From: Chitinophagaceae bacterium
Lineage (GTDB): Bacteria; Bacteroidota; Bacteroidia; Chitinophagales; Chitinophagaceae
Assembly (NCBI GenBank): GCA_019745155.1
Contig: JAIETM010000009.1
Span: 1 to 64,000, forward strand
DNA: 64,000 nt
Direction of reading: 5' to 3'
How positions within the stretch are numbered: position 1 is the stretch's first letter; each line of letters opens with the position of its first letter. Shown here piece by piece: positions 7,785 to 17,055 of this stretch. The notes beneath the pieces were generated by a model that ran no database searches, was not told the origin of the DNA, and was given only the letters and a program-made list of their open reading frames with translations. The translations under genes were made by a program, and so were the position numbers.

Positions 7785-7859
7785 GTTGTTATTTTTAATT
7801 GTTGATTGATTATTTATTATTGTCGATTCTTGTTTGATTGTTATAGTTGCCTATTACTT

Positions 7860-8726
7860 TTAGTCTTCGATCAGTACGCCCATCTTACCCATTTGATAAT
7901 CGCGGAATGCTTCCATGATTTCTGTTTCGGTATTCATCACAAAGGGACCGTGTGCTGCAATGGGCTCATTCAAAGGCTCGCCGCTTCCTACAAACAACAT
8001 GGTGTCTGTAATGGCTTCAACTGTAAACGCATCACCATCCTGGTTGAACTGTACCATTTCTTTTGCCAGAACGGTTTGCTCACCATTCACACGAACCGAA
8101 CCACTCAATACATACAATAAAGTGTTGTGGTGTTGAGGAATCGGGAAGGTAAAAGCGCCGCCAGTTTTCATTTCACTCATCAGCGTATTCACTTTGGTGA
8201 ATGTGGGGATGATGCCTTTCTTACCCATAAACTCACCTGCAGGAACACGCACGATGGTTAAGCCATCTTCACTAACAATGGTAGGCGTATCTTCTGCTGT
8301 TGCAGGATAATAATGAGGTTGATCCATTTTATTGACAGCTGGACTATTCACCCAAACCTGTAAGAGTTCAGCCTCACCACCCAGATCATGAATATCTTCA
8401 GGTGGCCTCTCGCTGTGAATGATGCCTCTGCCTGCATGAATCCATTGCGTACCACCAGCATAGACCACATGGTCATTACCTCTGCTATCACGATGATGGA
8501 TACCGCCACGATAAATAAAACTGATGGCAGAAAAACCTCTGTGCGGGTGCGGACCCACACCTTGATGCTTTACCGGAATATTCTTTTCGTACGGAGCAAT
8601 ACCATGGTGAAAGACCAGAAAAGGATCCATGTAGCCGTCTTGTGTAGGCAATAATTCCTGCACGCGAATGCTACCAACATTGATTGGTCTTCCTTTGAGT
8701 ATGCTTTGTATTGTTTTTGTTGACAT
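7860..8726 (-). CDS. Pirin family protein, long form, copy 2
   Basis: 288 residues from ATG 8726 (MSTKTIQSILKG). The N-terminal cupin has HPHRGFSAISF and HRDSRGNDHVV plus IHSERPPED, the classical pirin metal ligands. The C-terminal pirin domain follows (LYVLSGSVRVNGE, HGPFVMNTETEIMEAFRDYQMGKMG). The C-terminal signature makes it the longer pirin type seen in plants and bacteria, different from the two YhhW-like copies around it. It is 10 bp downstream of the pirin at 8737-9453 and 75 bp upstream of YceI in the same cassette. Confidence 0.88.
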   Translation of the reverse strand: MSTKTIQSILKGRPINVGSIRVQELLPTQDGYMDPFLVFHHGIAPYEKNIPVKHQGVGPHPHRGFSAISFIYRGGIHHRDSRGNDHVVYAGGTQWIHAGRGIIHSERPPEDIHDLGGEAELLQVWVNSPAVNKMDQPHYYPATAEDTPTIVSEDGLTIVRVPAGEFMGKKGIIPTFTKVNTLMSEMKTGGAFTFPIPQHHNTLLYVLSGSVRVNGEQTVLAKEMVQFNQDGDAFTVEAITDTMLFVGSGEPLNEPIAAHGPFVMNTETEIMEAFRDYQMGKMGVLIED

Positions 8727-8736
8727 TTCGATGATT

Positions 8737-9453
8737 TTATGCTTTGAACTGCATGGGCACTTCAATCAATAAAATTTCTGCATCAGCATCGGCACTTACT
8801 TCAAGGGTGTTGGTTTCATATACACCAATAGCGTCGCGCGTATCCAATGCCTGACCGTTAATGGTTGCTTTACCGCTGATGATAAATGCATAGACGCCGC
8901 TATTGCTATTGTGCATTGTGTAAGTGGTATTCTTACCCTGATCAAATCTACCCATGGTAAACCAGGCATCCTGATTGATCCACAATGCATCGGAATTGTC
9001 TGGTGCAACAACTGTTTGCCATTGGTTTTGTCTGGTTTCAGGCAAAAAGGTTTTCTGCTCATAGCGTGGCTCAATGTTTTTCTCTTTAGGAAAAACCCAG
9101 ATCTGCAGAAACTTTACTTCCTTATCATGATTGGCATTTTGCTCGCTGTGCTCAATGCCGCTACCGGCACTCATGATCTGTACATCACCCTGACGGATGA
9201 TCTTATCTCTGCCTGTGCTGTCTTTATGGTGTAAATCGCCTGACAAGGGAATGGATACAATCTCCATATTATCGTGCGGGTGTCTACCAAAGCCATAACC
9301 GGGCGCAACGGTATCATCATTCAATACACGCAATGCACCGAAGTGAATTTTTGCGGGATTATAGTAACCTGCAAAACTGAAACTGTGGTAACTATCCAAC
9401 CAACCATGGTTGGCATGACCTCTTTCTGTTGCTTTATGAATAATCGTTTTCAT
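8737..9453 (-). CDS. Pirin family protein (YhhW-like), copy 3
   Basis: 238-residue bicupin beginning MKTIIHKATERG, with the metal motif HPHDNMEIVS, HKDS and GSGIEHSEQN. It closely resembles the pirin at 6150-6860 in length and motif spacing. It is the first structural gene after marR. A perfect 18-bp palindrome (9467-9484) sits 13 bp in front of the ATG, between the marR stop and this start. This is the likely control point of the whole pirin-YceI-OsmC-reductase cassette. Confidence 0.87.
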   Translation of the reverse strand: MKTIIHKATERGHANHGWLDSYHSFSFAGYYNPAKIHFGALRVLNDDTVAPGYGFGRHPHDNMEIVSIPLSGDLHHKDSTGRDKIIRQGDVQIMSAGSGIEHSEQNANHDKEVKFLQIWVFPKEKNIEPRYEQKTFLPETRQNQWQTVVAPDNSDALWINQDAWFTMGRFDQGKNTTYTMHNSNSGVYAFIISGKATINGQALDTRDAIGVYETNTLEVSADADAEILLIEVPMQFKA

Positions 9454-9466
9454 ATGCGTTGCTTAT

Positions 9467-9484
9467 TACGTGTATATACACGTA
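9467..9484. promoter_or_regulatory. Palindromic operator before the pirin cassette
   Basis: TACGTGTATATACACGTA is a perfect 18-bp palindrome 13 bp upstream of the pirin start. It shares the form TAC(A/G)TGTA-N2-TACA(C/T)GTA with the palindrome in front of marR at 9969-9988. Two matching palindromes of about 18-20 bp flanking a marR gene are what is expected of MarR dimer sites. Confidence 0.7.
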
Positions 9485-9499
9485 TTTGTTCAAAAAAAT

Positions 9500-9964
9500 T
9501 TACTCTTTGGCCCTTACTTTCTCTAACAATTGGTTTAATACCTGTGCTTCTTGCTGACCAATACTTACTTGTGCATCCATAGCTTGGTTGATACTGCTTG
9601 TGGAATTATCCAGCAAACTCAATCCGCTCGGCGTTAAAGAAATCACGGTTTCTCGTCTATCCACTTCAGAAGTAGCACTTTTCACCAGCTTCTTGGTCAC
9701 CAATCGATCAATGATTCTGGGCACATTCGAATTCTTCTCAATCATTCTACTGGCAATATCACGTACACACATTTGCTCGGGGTGCTTACCCTTCAGAATG
9801 CGCATGACATTGTATTGCTCGTGCGTTAACCCGTATTCCTTCAACTCGCGACTAAGCACTGTCTTCAGCCACCAAGCGGTGTACAGTATGTTCAGACTGG
9901 CTTTGTGCACGTCGTTTCTGAATTTATTACTCTGTATTGCTTCTTCCAATTTCATTGACGACAC
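9500..9964 (-). CDS. MarR family transcriptional regulator
   Basis: 154-residue winged-helix regulator. The DNA-binding part runs from LTHEQYNVMRILKGKHPEQMCVRDIASRM through RIIDRLVTKKLVKSATSEVDRRETVISLTPSGL, with the DxR motif of the wing (VDRRE). N- and C-terminal helices form the dimer interface. MarR proteins usually repress themselves and a neighbouring detoxification gene and release DNA on binding phenolics or after cysteine oxidation. Here one palindrome lies just before its own start (9969-9988) and a matching one lies between its stop and the first pirin. Only one cysteine, near residue 63 in the helix-turn-helix, is visible, so oxidation sensing is uncertain. Confidence 0.9.
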   Translation of the reverse strand: MSSMKLEEAIQSNKFRNDVHKASLNILYTAWWLKTVLSRELKEYGLTHEQYNVMRILKGKHPEQMCVRDIASRMIEKNSNVPRIIDRLVTKKLVKSATSEVDRRETVISLTPSGLSLLDNSTSSINQAMDAQVSIGQQEAQVLNQLLEKVRAKE

Positions 9965-9968
9965 AAAT

Positions 9969-9988
9969 TTACATGTATGTACATGTAA
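9969..9988. promoter_or_regulatory. Palindromic operator in front of marR
   Basis: TTACATGTATGTACATGTAA has perfect 9-bp arms around a 2-bp centre and ends five bases upstream of the marR start codon. Its core TACATGTA-N2-TACATGTA matches the site at 9467-9484 (TACGTGTA-N2-TACACGTA) at all but two symmetrical positions, supporting autoregulation by the encoded MarR protein. Confidence 0.7.
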
Positions 9989-10035
9989 TTTCCAAATTTT
10001 TCTTTGCCCTTAAAGCTAAAATGTTGATTATCAGA

Positions 10036-11412
10036 TTATTGATTACCAGTAAAGCCCTGTGCAGTCTTACTCCAAAGAGTCACCTCCTTACAAGTAGTGT
10101 ACTCCTTATCAATGCTCACATAAAAAGTTGGGATCTTCTCACGGAACCATTTTTCGATAGCTGCTTGCTTCTTTTCTTCCAGTGCGCGCTGCGCGATACG
10201 GTTATAGTCTTCTTTCAAGTTCTCGCGGTGTGGTTCAGTTCTTGTCTTAAGGTAAATGATGCGCACTGCCTTACGCTGACGCTCATCCGTATATACACGA
10301 GGCTTGGAGATTTCACCCGGCTTCATGGTTTTGATTGCCGCAACCATATCTGCATCCAGCTGATCAATATTCACCATCGTAGAACCATCTCTTCCGGTTA
10401 ACGCACCAGCATTGAACTTGCTGTTATCATCATCACTAAACTTATTTACTGCTTCGCCGAAAGAAATTTTATTATCGATGATTTGTTTGCGCAAAGAATC
10501 CAACTTAGCTATCGATTCCTTGATCTCATCTTCTGTTACTGGTGGAATCTTCAGAATATGACGCACAACTGCATCATCACCCTGACGCGCAACCATCTGA
10601 ATGATGTGCAAACCAAACTTCGACTTGATCACAGGAGAAATCTGTCCGTCTTTCAAACGAAACGAACCAGATAAAAAAGCAGGATCCCAGTTACGCTCAT
10701 TTCTATTCAAGCTATACTGACCACCATTGTCTTTACTACCCGGATCTTCTGAATAGAGTTTTGCTAACTGCTCAAACTTCTTACCACCAAACTCTACCTG
10801 TCTGCGCAAATCATACAACTGCTTAGACACATAGTCTTCTACATCCTTGTTTGGCTTTGGAATCAGCACCAGCTGACTAATCTCTAATTCACTCTCATAA
10901 AATGCCAGACTATCTTTTGGAATGCGATCGTAATAGGCTTTTACTTCATTGGGCGTGATCTTGATATTCTCTACAATCTTACGCTCCATCTGCTCAGACA
11001 ATTCTTTTTCCTTCAGTGGCTCACGGAAATCGTCTTTGATTTGATACACTGTTTTACCAGCAATCTCTTCCAGTGTTTCCTTAGAACCATAAGCACCAAT
11101 AAAGCTTCTGATACGATTGTCCAGCTGCGCTTCAATCTCTTCCTCACTCACTTTCAGTGAATCCTTTTGCGCCTGCAAATAAAGCGCCTTACGAATCAAT
11201 TGACCTTCCAGCACCTGACATTCGGTTGGGATGATCACACCTTCTTGTCCCTGTGTCTGTCTTTTGAAATCGGCAATCGCATTGATGATATCAGATTTCA
11301 GGATAAACTTATCGCCTACCTGAGCCACAATTTTATCGGCTACAACTTTTTTCACCTGAGCAACAGCACTCAGACTGAACAATACAGCAAGAAATACAAA
11401 CAGTCTTTTCAT
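10036..11412 (-). CDS. SurA-like periplasmic peptidyl-prolyl isomerase
   Basis: 458 residues from ATG 11412, which opens with a signal peptide (MKRLFVFLAVLFSLSAVAQ). After an N-terminal chaperone-like helical region with the SurA_N pattern (VADKIVAQVGDKFILKSDI), two parvulin rotamase domains follow. One is at about 170-280 (ELEISQLVLIPKP...FGLHIIQM); a weaker one is at about 285-390 (VVRHILKIPP...GALTG). This is the architecture of SurA, which escorts outer-membrane proteins across the periplasm. The gene lies alone between marR and the infB operon terminator. An in-frame TTG six codons upstream would spoil the signal peptide and is not used. Confidence 0.85.
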   Translation of the reverse strand: MKRLFVFLAVLFSLSAVAQVKKVVADKIVAQVGDKFILKSDIINAIADFKRQTQGQEGVIIPTECQVLEGQLIRKALYLQAQKDSLKVSEEEIEAQLDNRIRSFIGAYGSKETLEEIAGKTVYQIKDDFREPLKEKELSEQMERKIVENIKITPNEVKAYYDRIPKDSLAFYESELEISQLVLIPKPNKDVEDYVSKQLYDLRRQVEFGGKKFEQLAKLYSEDPGSKDNGGQYSLNRNERNWDPAFLSGSFRLKDGQISPVIKSKFGLHIIQMVARQGDDAVVRHILKIPPVTEDEIKESIAKLDSLRKQIIDNKISFGEAVNKFSDDDNSKFNAGALTGRDGSTMVNIDQLDADMVAAIKTMKPGEISKPRVYTDERQRKAVRIIYLKTRTEPHRENLKEDYNRIAQRALEEKKQAAIEKWFREKIPTFYVSIDKEYTTCKEVTLWSKTAQGFTGNQ

Positions 11413-11476
11413 AAATGTCTCCTGTTCCAAAAATAACCAATCAGTAAGCTATGCTTAACCTGATCCATGTTTTTAA

Positions 11477-11523
11477 CAAAAAAATGAGCTCCGGGCCACA
11501 CCGAGTGCCAACCTGAAGCTCAT
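11477..11523 (-). terminator. Intrinsic terminator of the rimP-nusA-infB operon
   Basis: On the minus strand, ATGAGCT (from 11523) pairs with AGCTCAT (ending 11484) around a GC-rich inner segment, and a run of seven T residues follows. It lies 27 bp after the infB stop codon. Confidence 0.7.
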
Positions 11524-11549
11524 CCAGTTTTATCATACTACGCAACTAA

Positions 11550-14459
11550 TCAGAGTGTACGCTTTACTTCCAGCTCTTCGTAAGCCACTACAGTATCACC
11601 TACTGAAATGTCTGAGAAGTTCTTGATGGTTAAGCCGCACTCGTAATTGGTAGCCACTTCTTTCACATCGTCTTTGAAACGCTTCAAGCTGCCCAACTCT
11701 GCATAAGCGCCTTCTGTTCTTGGATACAAGAGTACCCCGTCGCGGAAGATGCGGATCTTATGATCACGCTTGATTTTTCCTTCCGTAACATAAGAACCGG
11801 CAATGGTAACCTTATCAAACTTGAACACTTCGCGGATTTCCACAGTAGCCACTTCTTTCTCTTCCACCTTGGGTTCCAACATACCTTCCATCGCACTCTT
11901 GATTTCTTCAATCGCAGTGTAGATGATAGAGTACATCTTGATCTGAACACCTTCAGTTTCTGCCAGCTTATTGGCTTGTGCAGAAGGACGTACGTTAAAG
12001 CCCACCACTACCGCATCGGAAGCAGTTGCCAACAATACATCACTTTCAGAGATCTGACCAACAGCTTTGTGTACTACGCGAACAGCAATTTCAGCAGTAG
12101 ACAATTTCTGCAATGAATCGCTCAATGCTTCTACTGAACCATCCACGTCACCCTTGATGATCACATTCAATTCCTTGAAGTTACCCAGTGCCAAACGGCG
12201 ACCGATTTCATCCAGTGTGATATGTTTTCTCGCACGCAAGCCCTGCTCACGCAGAATCTGTGCACGCTTGGTAGCCACTTCTTTTGCCTCTGCTTCGTCT
12301 TCGTATACTTTGAACTTCTCACCAGCCTGAGGTGCACCATTCAGACCCAATATCACTACTGGTGTAGATGGTGGTGCTTCCTGCACGCGTTGATTACGTT
12401 CATTGAACATGGCTTTTACGCGACCGTAGTGCTGACCAGAAACGATCAAATCACCCTGACGCAGTGTACCATTCTGTACCAGAATCGTTGCCACATAACC
12501 ACGACCCTTATCTAATGAAGCTTCAATGATGGTACCAGTTGCTTCTCTATCTGGATTCGCTTTCAAATCCAACATCTCTGCTTCCAACAAAATCTTCTCT
12601 AGCAAGAGATCTACATTCAAACCTTTCTTCGCAGAAAGTTCCTGGCTCTGGTATTTACCACCCCATGATTCTACCAGCAAATTCATTTGAGACAATTGCT
12701 CGTAAATCTTAGTTGGGTTAGCACCATCCTTATCAATTTTGTTTACGGCGAAGATCATTGGTACACCCGCAGCTTGTGCGTGGCTGATGGCTTCTTTGGT
12801 TTGTGGCATCACCGCATCATCGGCAGCTACCACAATTACTGCAATATCTGTCACCTTCGCACCACGTGCACGCATCGCGGTAAACGCTTCGTGACCCGGT
12901 GTATCTAAGAAGGCAATTTTCTTTCCACTTGGCAGACTCACTTCATACGCACCAATGTGCTGTGTGATACCACCCGCTTCACCCGCAACTACGCTGGCAT
13001 TACGGATATAGTCAAGCAATGAAGTCTTACCATGGTCAACGTGACCCATGATCGTAACGATGGGGGCTCTTGGTTGCAGTTCTTCCTCACCGTCTTCAAA
13101 ATCTTCTTCCTCTTCCTCTACATCATCTACACCCATGAACTCTACTTCAAAACCAAATTCGCTGGATACCAGTTCAATTACTTCAGCATCTAAACGCTGG
13201 TTGATAGATACCATGATGCCTAAGCCCATACACTTACTAATCACTTCAGCGAAGCTTACGTCCATCAGGTTGGCCAACTCACTTACCGTAACAAATTCTG
13301 TTACCTGCAACTTGTTGTCCATTGATTCATCGCCCATGGCATCTGCCATTTCCTGACGCTTCTCGCGACGGAGTTTGGCTTTCAGGCTCTTACCGCGACC
13401 AGTTTGGCCTGCAAGCTTAGCCTGTGTTTCACGAATTTTATCTTGAATTTCTTTTGCGTCGATTTCTTTGTCTTCGCGCTTATCGCGATGTCTGTCTCTG
13501 TTACCACCACCGCGATTTTGTCCGCCACCCTGAGGACCGCCGGGACGCGTAAAGCTTGGCTTACCATCGGGACCACGTCTGATGCTAAAATTACTGCCAC
13601 CACCAGTGCTTTGTTGCTGCTGTGGTTGATCGCTACCTGTACCCGGACCTTTCTTCTCGATAGGAATGCGTTTGCGCTTACGCTTCTCATCCTTACCGGC
13701 AGGCTTGGGTCTTGTATCGCTATCAACAGGCAATTCAATCTTACCTAAAATCTTCGGACCAGTTAGCTTCTCTACCTCAATATTCATGATGGCAGGTGCT
13801 TCTTCTGGTGTTGCAGGTGCAACGGGCGCAACAGGTGTTGGCTCAGGTGCTTTCTCTACAACAGGTGCGGGTGCTTCTACTTTAGGCGTAGGTGCTTCTG
13901 CAGGTGCAGCAGCTTTCTTTGCAGTCTTCTTCGGACGGGTAGATGTATCTAAAGCATCCAGATCAATCTTGTTAATGATCTTGGGACCTTCCAGTTCAGG
14001 CGCATCAATTTTTACCACTTCAGGCTCAACCGGAGCAGCAGGTGCAGGCGCAGGTGTTTCTACAACAGGCGCTACTACTTCTGGCTCTGGTGTTGGTGCA
14101 GGCGCTGGTGCTTCTGCAACAGGTGCGGGAGCTGGTGTTTCTACTGGTGCAGCGGCTGGTGCGGGCGCAGCAGGTTTTTTCTCTTCCTTGCGGAATGAAA
14201 TTTCCTCTTCATCTTTTTTCTTCTTCGCATCGCCCTGCATGCCTCTTGGTATTTCTACCTGATCGGCTTTGTTTTTAGCCACTTTATCGCTCTGGAACTC
14301 GCTTTGCAAAGAGCGATACATATCCTCGGTCAGTTTGGCCGTAGGCTTCAGCTCTTCACGGTCGAATCCTTTCTTCACCAGAAATTCAATGAGCGTATCC
14401 TGCCCAATATTGAACTCCTTGGCGGCTGCTAACAGTCTTGGTAATTTCAGTTCTGACAT
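11550..14459 (-). CDS. infB: Translation initiation factor IF-2
   Basis: 969-residue GTPase that places initiator tRNA on the 30S subunit. The N-terminus has an IF2_N-type helix bundle ([20 protein letters not shown]). A low-complexity Ala/Pro/Glu linker covers about residues 90-230, then a basic Gln/Gly-rich part. The G domain starts around residue 470 with [17 protein letters not shown] and NKID, followed by domains II-IV. The long A/P linker is typical of Bacteroidota IF-2. It is the last gene of rimP-nusA-infB, 84 bp after nusA, with a terminator behind it. The long open frames opposite the linker are composition effects. Confidence 0.98.
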   Translation of the reverse strand: MSELKLPRLLAAAKEFNIGQDTLIEFLVKKGFDREELKPTAKLTEDMYRSLQSEFQSDKVAKNKADQVEIPRGMQGDAKKKKDEEEISFRKEEKKPAAPAPAAAPVETPAPAPVAEAPAPAPTPEPEVVAPVVETPAPAPAAPVEPEVVKIDAPELEGPKIINKIDLDALDTSTRPKKTAKKAAAPAEAPTPKVEAPAPVVEKAPEPTPVAPVAPATPEEAPAIMNIEVEKLTGPKILGKIELPVDSDTRPKPAGKDEKRKRKRIPIEKKGPGTGSDQPQQQQSTGGGSNFSIRRGPDGKPSFTRPGGPQGGGQNRGGGNRDRHRDKREDKEIDAKEIQDKIRETQAKLAGQTGRGKSLKAKLRREKRQEMADAMGDESMDNKLQVTEFVTVSELANLMDVSFAEVISKCMGLGIMVSINQRLDAEVIELVSSEFGFEVEFMGVDDVEEEEEDFEDGEEELQPRAPIVTIMGHVDHGKTSLLDYIRNASVVAGEAGGITQHIGAYEVSLPSGKKIAFLDTPGHEAFTAMRARGAKVTDIAVIVVAADDAVMPQTKEAISHAQAAGVPMIFAVNKIDKDGANPTKIYEQLSQMNLLVESWGGKYQSQELSAKKGLNVDLLLEKILLEAEMLDLKANPDREATGTIIEASLDKGRGYVATILVQNGTLRQGDLIVSGQHYGRVKAMFNERNQRVQEAPPSTPVVILGLNGAPQAGEKFKVYEDEAEAKEVATKRAQILREQGLRARKHITLDEIGRRLALGNFKELNVIIKGDVDGSVEALSDSLQKLSTAEIAVRVVHKAVGQISESDVLLATASDAVVVGFNVRPSAQANKLAETEGVQIKMYSIIYTAIEEIKSAMEGMLEPKVEEKEVATVEIREVFKFDKVTIAGSYVTEGKIKRDHKIRIFRDGVLLYPRTEGAYAELGSLKRFKDDVKEVATNYECGLTIKNFSDISVGDTVVAYEELEVKRTL

Positions 14460-14543
14460 ATTACTCTTAATGGCTACTGCTGTCTAAGACCGCAGTATGT
14501 CCGGTTTAGTTGCTTTGTTGCAGCAATTGCTGCGGTTCATCAA

Positions 14544-15791
14544 TTACTCTTTATCCATTTCTTCCTGCAGGATGCGAATCACATCTGCAATGGTTTCTTT
14601 TTCCAGATCTGTTCTTCTTTCCAGTTCTTCTGGTGTTAGCTTCAATACAGAACGAGCTGTATCGCAACCTACACGCTTGAATTCATCAATAATCCATGTT
14701 TCAATTTCATCGCTGAATTCATCCAGATCAATATCAAAGTCGTCTGTTACTTCTTCATCTTCTCTATATACATCAATCTCATAGCCAGTAAGCTCGCAAG
14801 CCAACTTGATGTTCACACCACGACGACCAATGGCTAGTGATACCTGATCTGCTTTCAGGAATACATCAGCTTGCTTTTTCTCTTGATCGATATTCATGTA
14901 GCTGATCTTAGCCGGCGTTAATGAACGCTGGATCAACAGCTGAATATTGGTAGTGAAATTGATGACATCAATGTTTTCGTTCTTCAATTCACGTACAATA
15001 CCGTGAATACGGCTACCCTTCATACCCACGCAGGCACCTACTGGATCAATACGATCATCGTAAGATTCTACAGCCACTTTCGCTCTTTCACCCGGGTCGC
15101 GAACGATTTTCTTAATAGCGATCAAACCGTCGAAGATTTCAGGCACTTCAATTTCCAACAATTTGGCGAGGAAGAGCGGACTTGTTCTTGACAGGATAAT
15201 CACAGGTGAATTATTCTTCATGTCAACACGCGCTACAACAGCACGGATATTTTCACCCTTCTTGAAATAATCTTGTGGAATCTGCTCCGCTTTTGGCAGA
15301 ATCAGTTCATTGCCTTCTTCATCCAGCAACAACACTTCTTTCTTCCACACCTGATATACTTCTGCACTGATGATATCACCAATACGATCTGAGTATTTTT
15401 TTACGAGTACGTTCTTCTTCAAATCGCTGATACGGCTGGCCAAGGTTTGCTTGGCAGCAAGAATAGCGCGACGACCGAAATCATAGATATTCACTTCCTC
15501 ATAGAGTTCTTCACCCACTTCGAAGTCGGGCTCAATCTTCACGGCATCACTATATGCGATTTCTGCGAGGGGATCCATCACTTCACCATCTTCTACAATC
15601 ATTCTACGACGAATGATCTCGAGGTCACCTTTCTCCGCGTTCACGATTACGTCGAAATTGTCATCAGCACCATATTTCTTGCGCAGCAAGGTTTTGAAGA
15701 CGTCTTCTACGACTTTCATCATGGTTGGACGGTCGATGTTCTCGGCATCTTTGAACTCCTGGAACGCGTCGATTAAGTTGATACTTGCCAT
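14544..15791 (-). CDS. nusA: Transcription termination/antitermination protein NusA
   Basis: 415 residues with the full NusA order: N-terminal RNA polymerase-binding domain (about 1-125), S1 domain (about 130-200, GDIISAEVYQVWKKEVLLL), and two KH domains (GACVGMKGSRIHGIVRELKNENIDVI and SLAIGRRGVNIKLACELTGYEIDV). A short acidic C-terminal extension follows with a helix-hairpin-like segment (IIDEFKRVGCDTARSVLKLTPEEL). It lacks the second acidic repeat of E. coli NusA, as usual in this phylum. It lies 38 bp after rimP and 84 bp before infB. Confidence 0.97.
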   Translation of the reverse strand: MASINLIDAFQEFKDAENIDRPTMMKVVEDVFKTLLRKKYGADDNFDVIVNAEKGDLEIIRRRMIVEDGEVMDPLAEIAYSDAVKIEPDFEVGEELYEEVNIYDFGRRAILAAKQTLASRISDLKKNVLVKKYSDRIGDIISAEVYQVWKKEVLLLDEEGNELILPKAEQIPQDYFKKGENIRAVVARVDMKNNSPVIILSRTSPLFLAKLLEIEVPEIFDGLIAIKKIVRDPGERAKVAVESYDDRIDPVGACVGMKGSRIHGIVRELKNENIDVINFTTNIQLLIQRSLTPAKISYMNIDQEKKQADVFLKADQVSLAIGRRGVNIKLACELTGYEIDVYREDEEVTDDFDIDLDEFSDEIETWIIDEFKRVGCDTARSVLKLTPEELERRTDLEKETIADVIRILQEEMDKE

Positions 15792-15829
15792 ATTACCTGG
15801 TTTTTTCGGCCCGCATGGCGGGACTTACG

Positions 15830-16300
15830 TTAGAATTTGATTTGAACGGTTGTTGATTTTATCTGTTGAAAAGGAATAACCAGCTGCTCCGTAACTGCTT
15901 TTTTACCTTTACCGCTGGTGTGTTCCAGCAGGATATCGGCTTCGGCTACCTGAATCAGTTTACCTTCTTTCTTCGTACCATCTACAAACACTATTTCTAC
16001 ATCGCGACCAATGTTTTTGGTGTATTGGCGGTGGAGCTTCAATGGCTCGTCTACGCCTGGAGAAGATACTTCCAGTGAATATTCACCTGGAGGGAACATA
16101 GCAGCATCTTCGATCAATTTGTACAGTTTTCGATTGAACTGTACGCACTTTTCGATCGTAAGTCCTTGATCTCCATCCATATACACACGAATGTTATTCG
16201 TGGGTTTGATGCGCACACTTACCAGAAAGTAAGCCGTTTCTTCGGCCAGCAACTGGTTGGCCAGTGCTTCTATTTGCTGAATTTGGGTCTCAATAGTCAT
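15830..16300 (-). CDS. rimP: Ribosome maturation factor RimP
   Basis: 156 residues from ATG 16300. The N-terminal alpha/beta domain contains YFLVSVRIKPTNNIRVYMDGDQGLTIEKCVQFNRKL and GEYSLEVSSPGVDEPLK, the most conserved block of RimP; the C-terminal SH3-like barrel is YTKNIGRDVEIVFVDGTKKEGKL onward. RimP assists 30S assembly. It opens the rimP-nusA-infB operon. A strong hairpin in its leader (16323-16347) may regulate the operon. Confidence 0.95.
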   Translation of the reverse strand: MTIETQIQQIEALANQLLAEETAYFLVSVRIKPTNNIRVYMDGDQGLTIEKCVQFNRKLYKLIEDAAMFPPGEYSLEVSSPGVDEPLKLHRQYTKNIGRDVEIVFVDGTKKEGKLIQVAEADILLEHTSGKGKKAVTEQLVIPFQQIKSTTVQIKF

Positions 16301-16322
16301 AAGCTGACATAGGTACAAAAGA

Positions 16323-16347
16323 GAAGGGAACGGTGTCCGTTCCCTTC
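16323..16347. promoter_or_regulatory. Perfect hairpin in the rimP leader
   Basis: GAAGGGAACGG and CCGTTCCCTTC form an 11-bp perfect stem with a TGT loop. It begins 23 bp upstream of the rimP ATG. On the minus strand it is followed by CTCTTTTGT, a short T-rich tail, so it could act as an attenuator of the nusA operon. On the plus strand it is followed by TTTTG, but no plus-strand gene ends there. Leader attenuation of nusA operons is known in E. coli; here it is inference. Confidence 0.5.
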
Positions 16348-16465
16348 TTTTGTCTCATTTCCAAGGCAAATGTAGTGTTTAATAGCCATACAAGCCAAAT
16401 TTGAATTGAAACCGCTGTTCCCATTTTAACGATTATGCGTTTTAGCAGCACCCTACCTTTACGCC

Positions 16466-16711
16466 ATGTTACGCATTGTATTGTATACCCTGTTGTTCTA
16501 TTTTTTGTATCGATTCATTTTTGAATTCTTGATTCCGGTTGGCAAAACAGCAGGACAGGTTAGAAAGAAAGTAAAAGAAATGCAGGAGCAACAAGAAGCT
16601 TTTCTGCGCCAGCAAGAGCAGTATCAACAAAAAACTGCCCGGCCACAAACACAACCTCAAACTAAGAGAGCTGGTGGCGACTATATTGAATTTGAAGAAG
16701 TGAAGGATTGA
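16466..16711 (+). CDS. Small DUF4834-like membrane protein
   Basis: 81 residues: one N-terminal membrane helix (MLRIVLYTLLFYFLYRFIFEFLIPV), a highly charged helix rich in Gln/Glu/Lys (about 29-60), and a conserved C-terminal tail GGDYIEFEEVKD. This layout matches the DUF4834 family found throughout Bacteroidota, of unknown function. A promoter-like TACCTTTA (16454-16461) sits 4 bp before the ATG, so the transcript may be nearly leaderless. It is divergent from the rimP operon. Confidence 0.7.
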   Translation: MLRIVLYTLLFYFLYRFIFEFLIPVGKTAGQVRKKVKEMQEQQEAFLRQQEQYQQKTARPQTQPQTKRAGGDYIEFEEVKD

Positions 16712-16802
16712 GAGCTTAAGGCGGAGGGATAAAGCCCGCACTTAAGTAATGCATTTGACAAAACTGCTTATAAATAGCAACAATCTTGAGATGCTGGATA
16801 TT

Positions 16803-17048
16803 TTATCCGTTCATTTTACCTATACACCTACAATGCCTTTTTTCGGGAATATCTTCATATCGCTCAGCTTCTCTTAAAGTTGTGAATGGACCTATCCAGT
16901 GGCCATTTATACCTTGCCGTACATTTTTATGCTTACCCCTCCCACTCCTACAATGCCCACAACTTGAAACATGAATTATCCCAATATCTCTTCTGGCAGT
17001 CCAATTATAGTATATCCAAAAATAATTTTTAGCGAGCTTGCTTGGCAT
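16803..17048 (-). CDS. Small Cys-rich protein with CGHC and WIGPF motifs, unknown function
   Basis: 81 residues from an ATG at 17048. Visible features are an aromatic start (NYFWIYYNW), IHVSSCGHCRSGRGKH, a GHWIGPFTTLREAERY segment, and a final RHCRC pair. Four cysteines in two pairs suggest a metal site, probably zinc. The pattern CxxC-G-G, then W-x-GPF-x-T-x-x-E-A, then CxC resembles small hypothetical proteins I have seen in diverse bacteria, but I cannot name a family. It is 8 bp downstream of the LamG-like lipoprotein gene on the same strand, in AT-rich DNA. Confidence 0.5.
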   Translation of the reverse strand: MPSKLAKNYFWIYYNWTARRDIGIIHVSSCGHCRSGRGKHKNVRQGINGHWIGPFTTLREAERYEDIPEKRHCRCIGKMNG

Positions 17049-17055
17049 AATCGAA

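Noticed and set aside
13048-14262. Long plus-strand frames opposite the infB linker and acidic region, rich in Gly, Ala and Ser
   Set aside because: They are shadows of the repetitive Ala/Pro/Glu-coding sequence of IF-2; no start signal and no family-like features.
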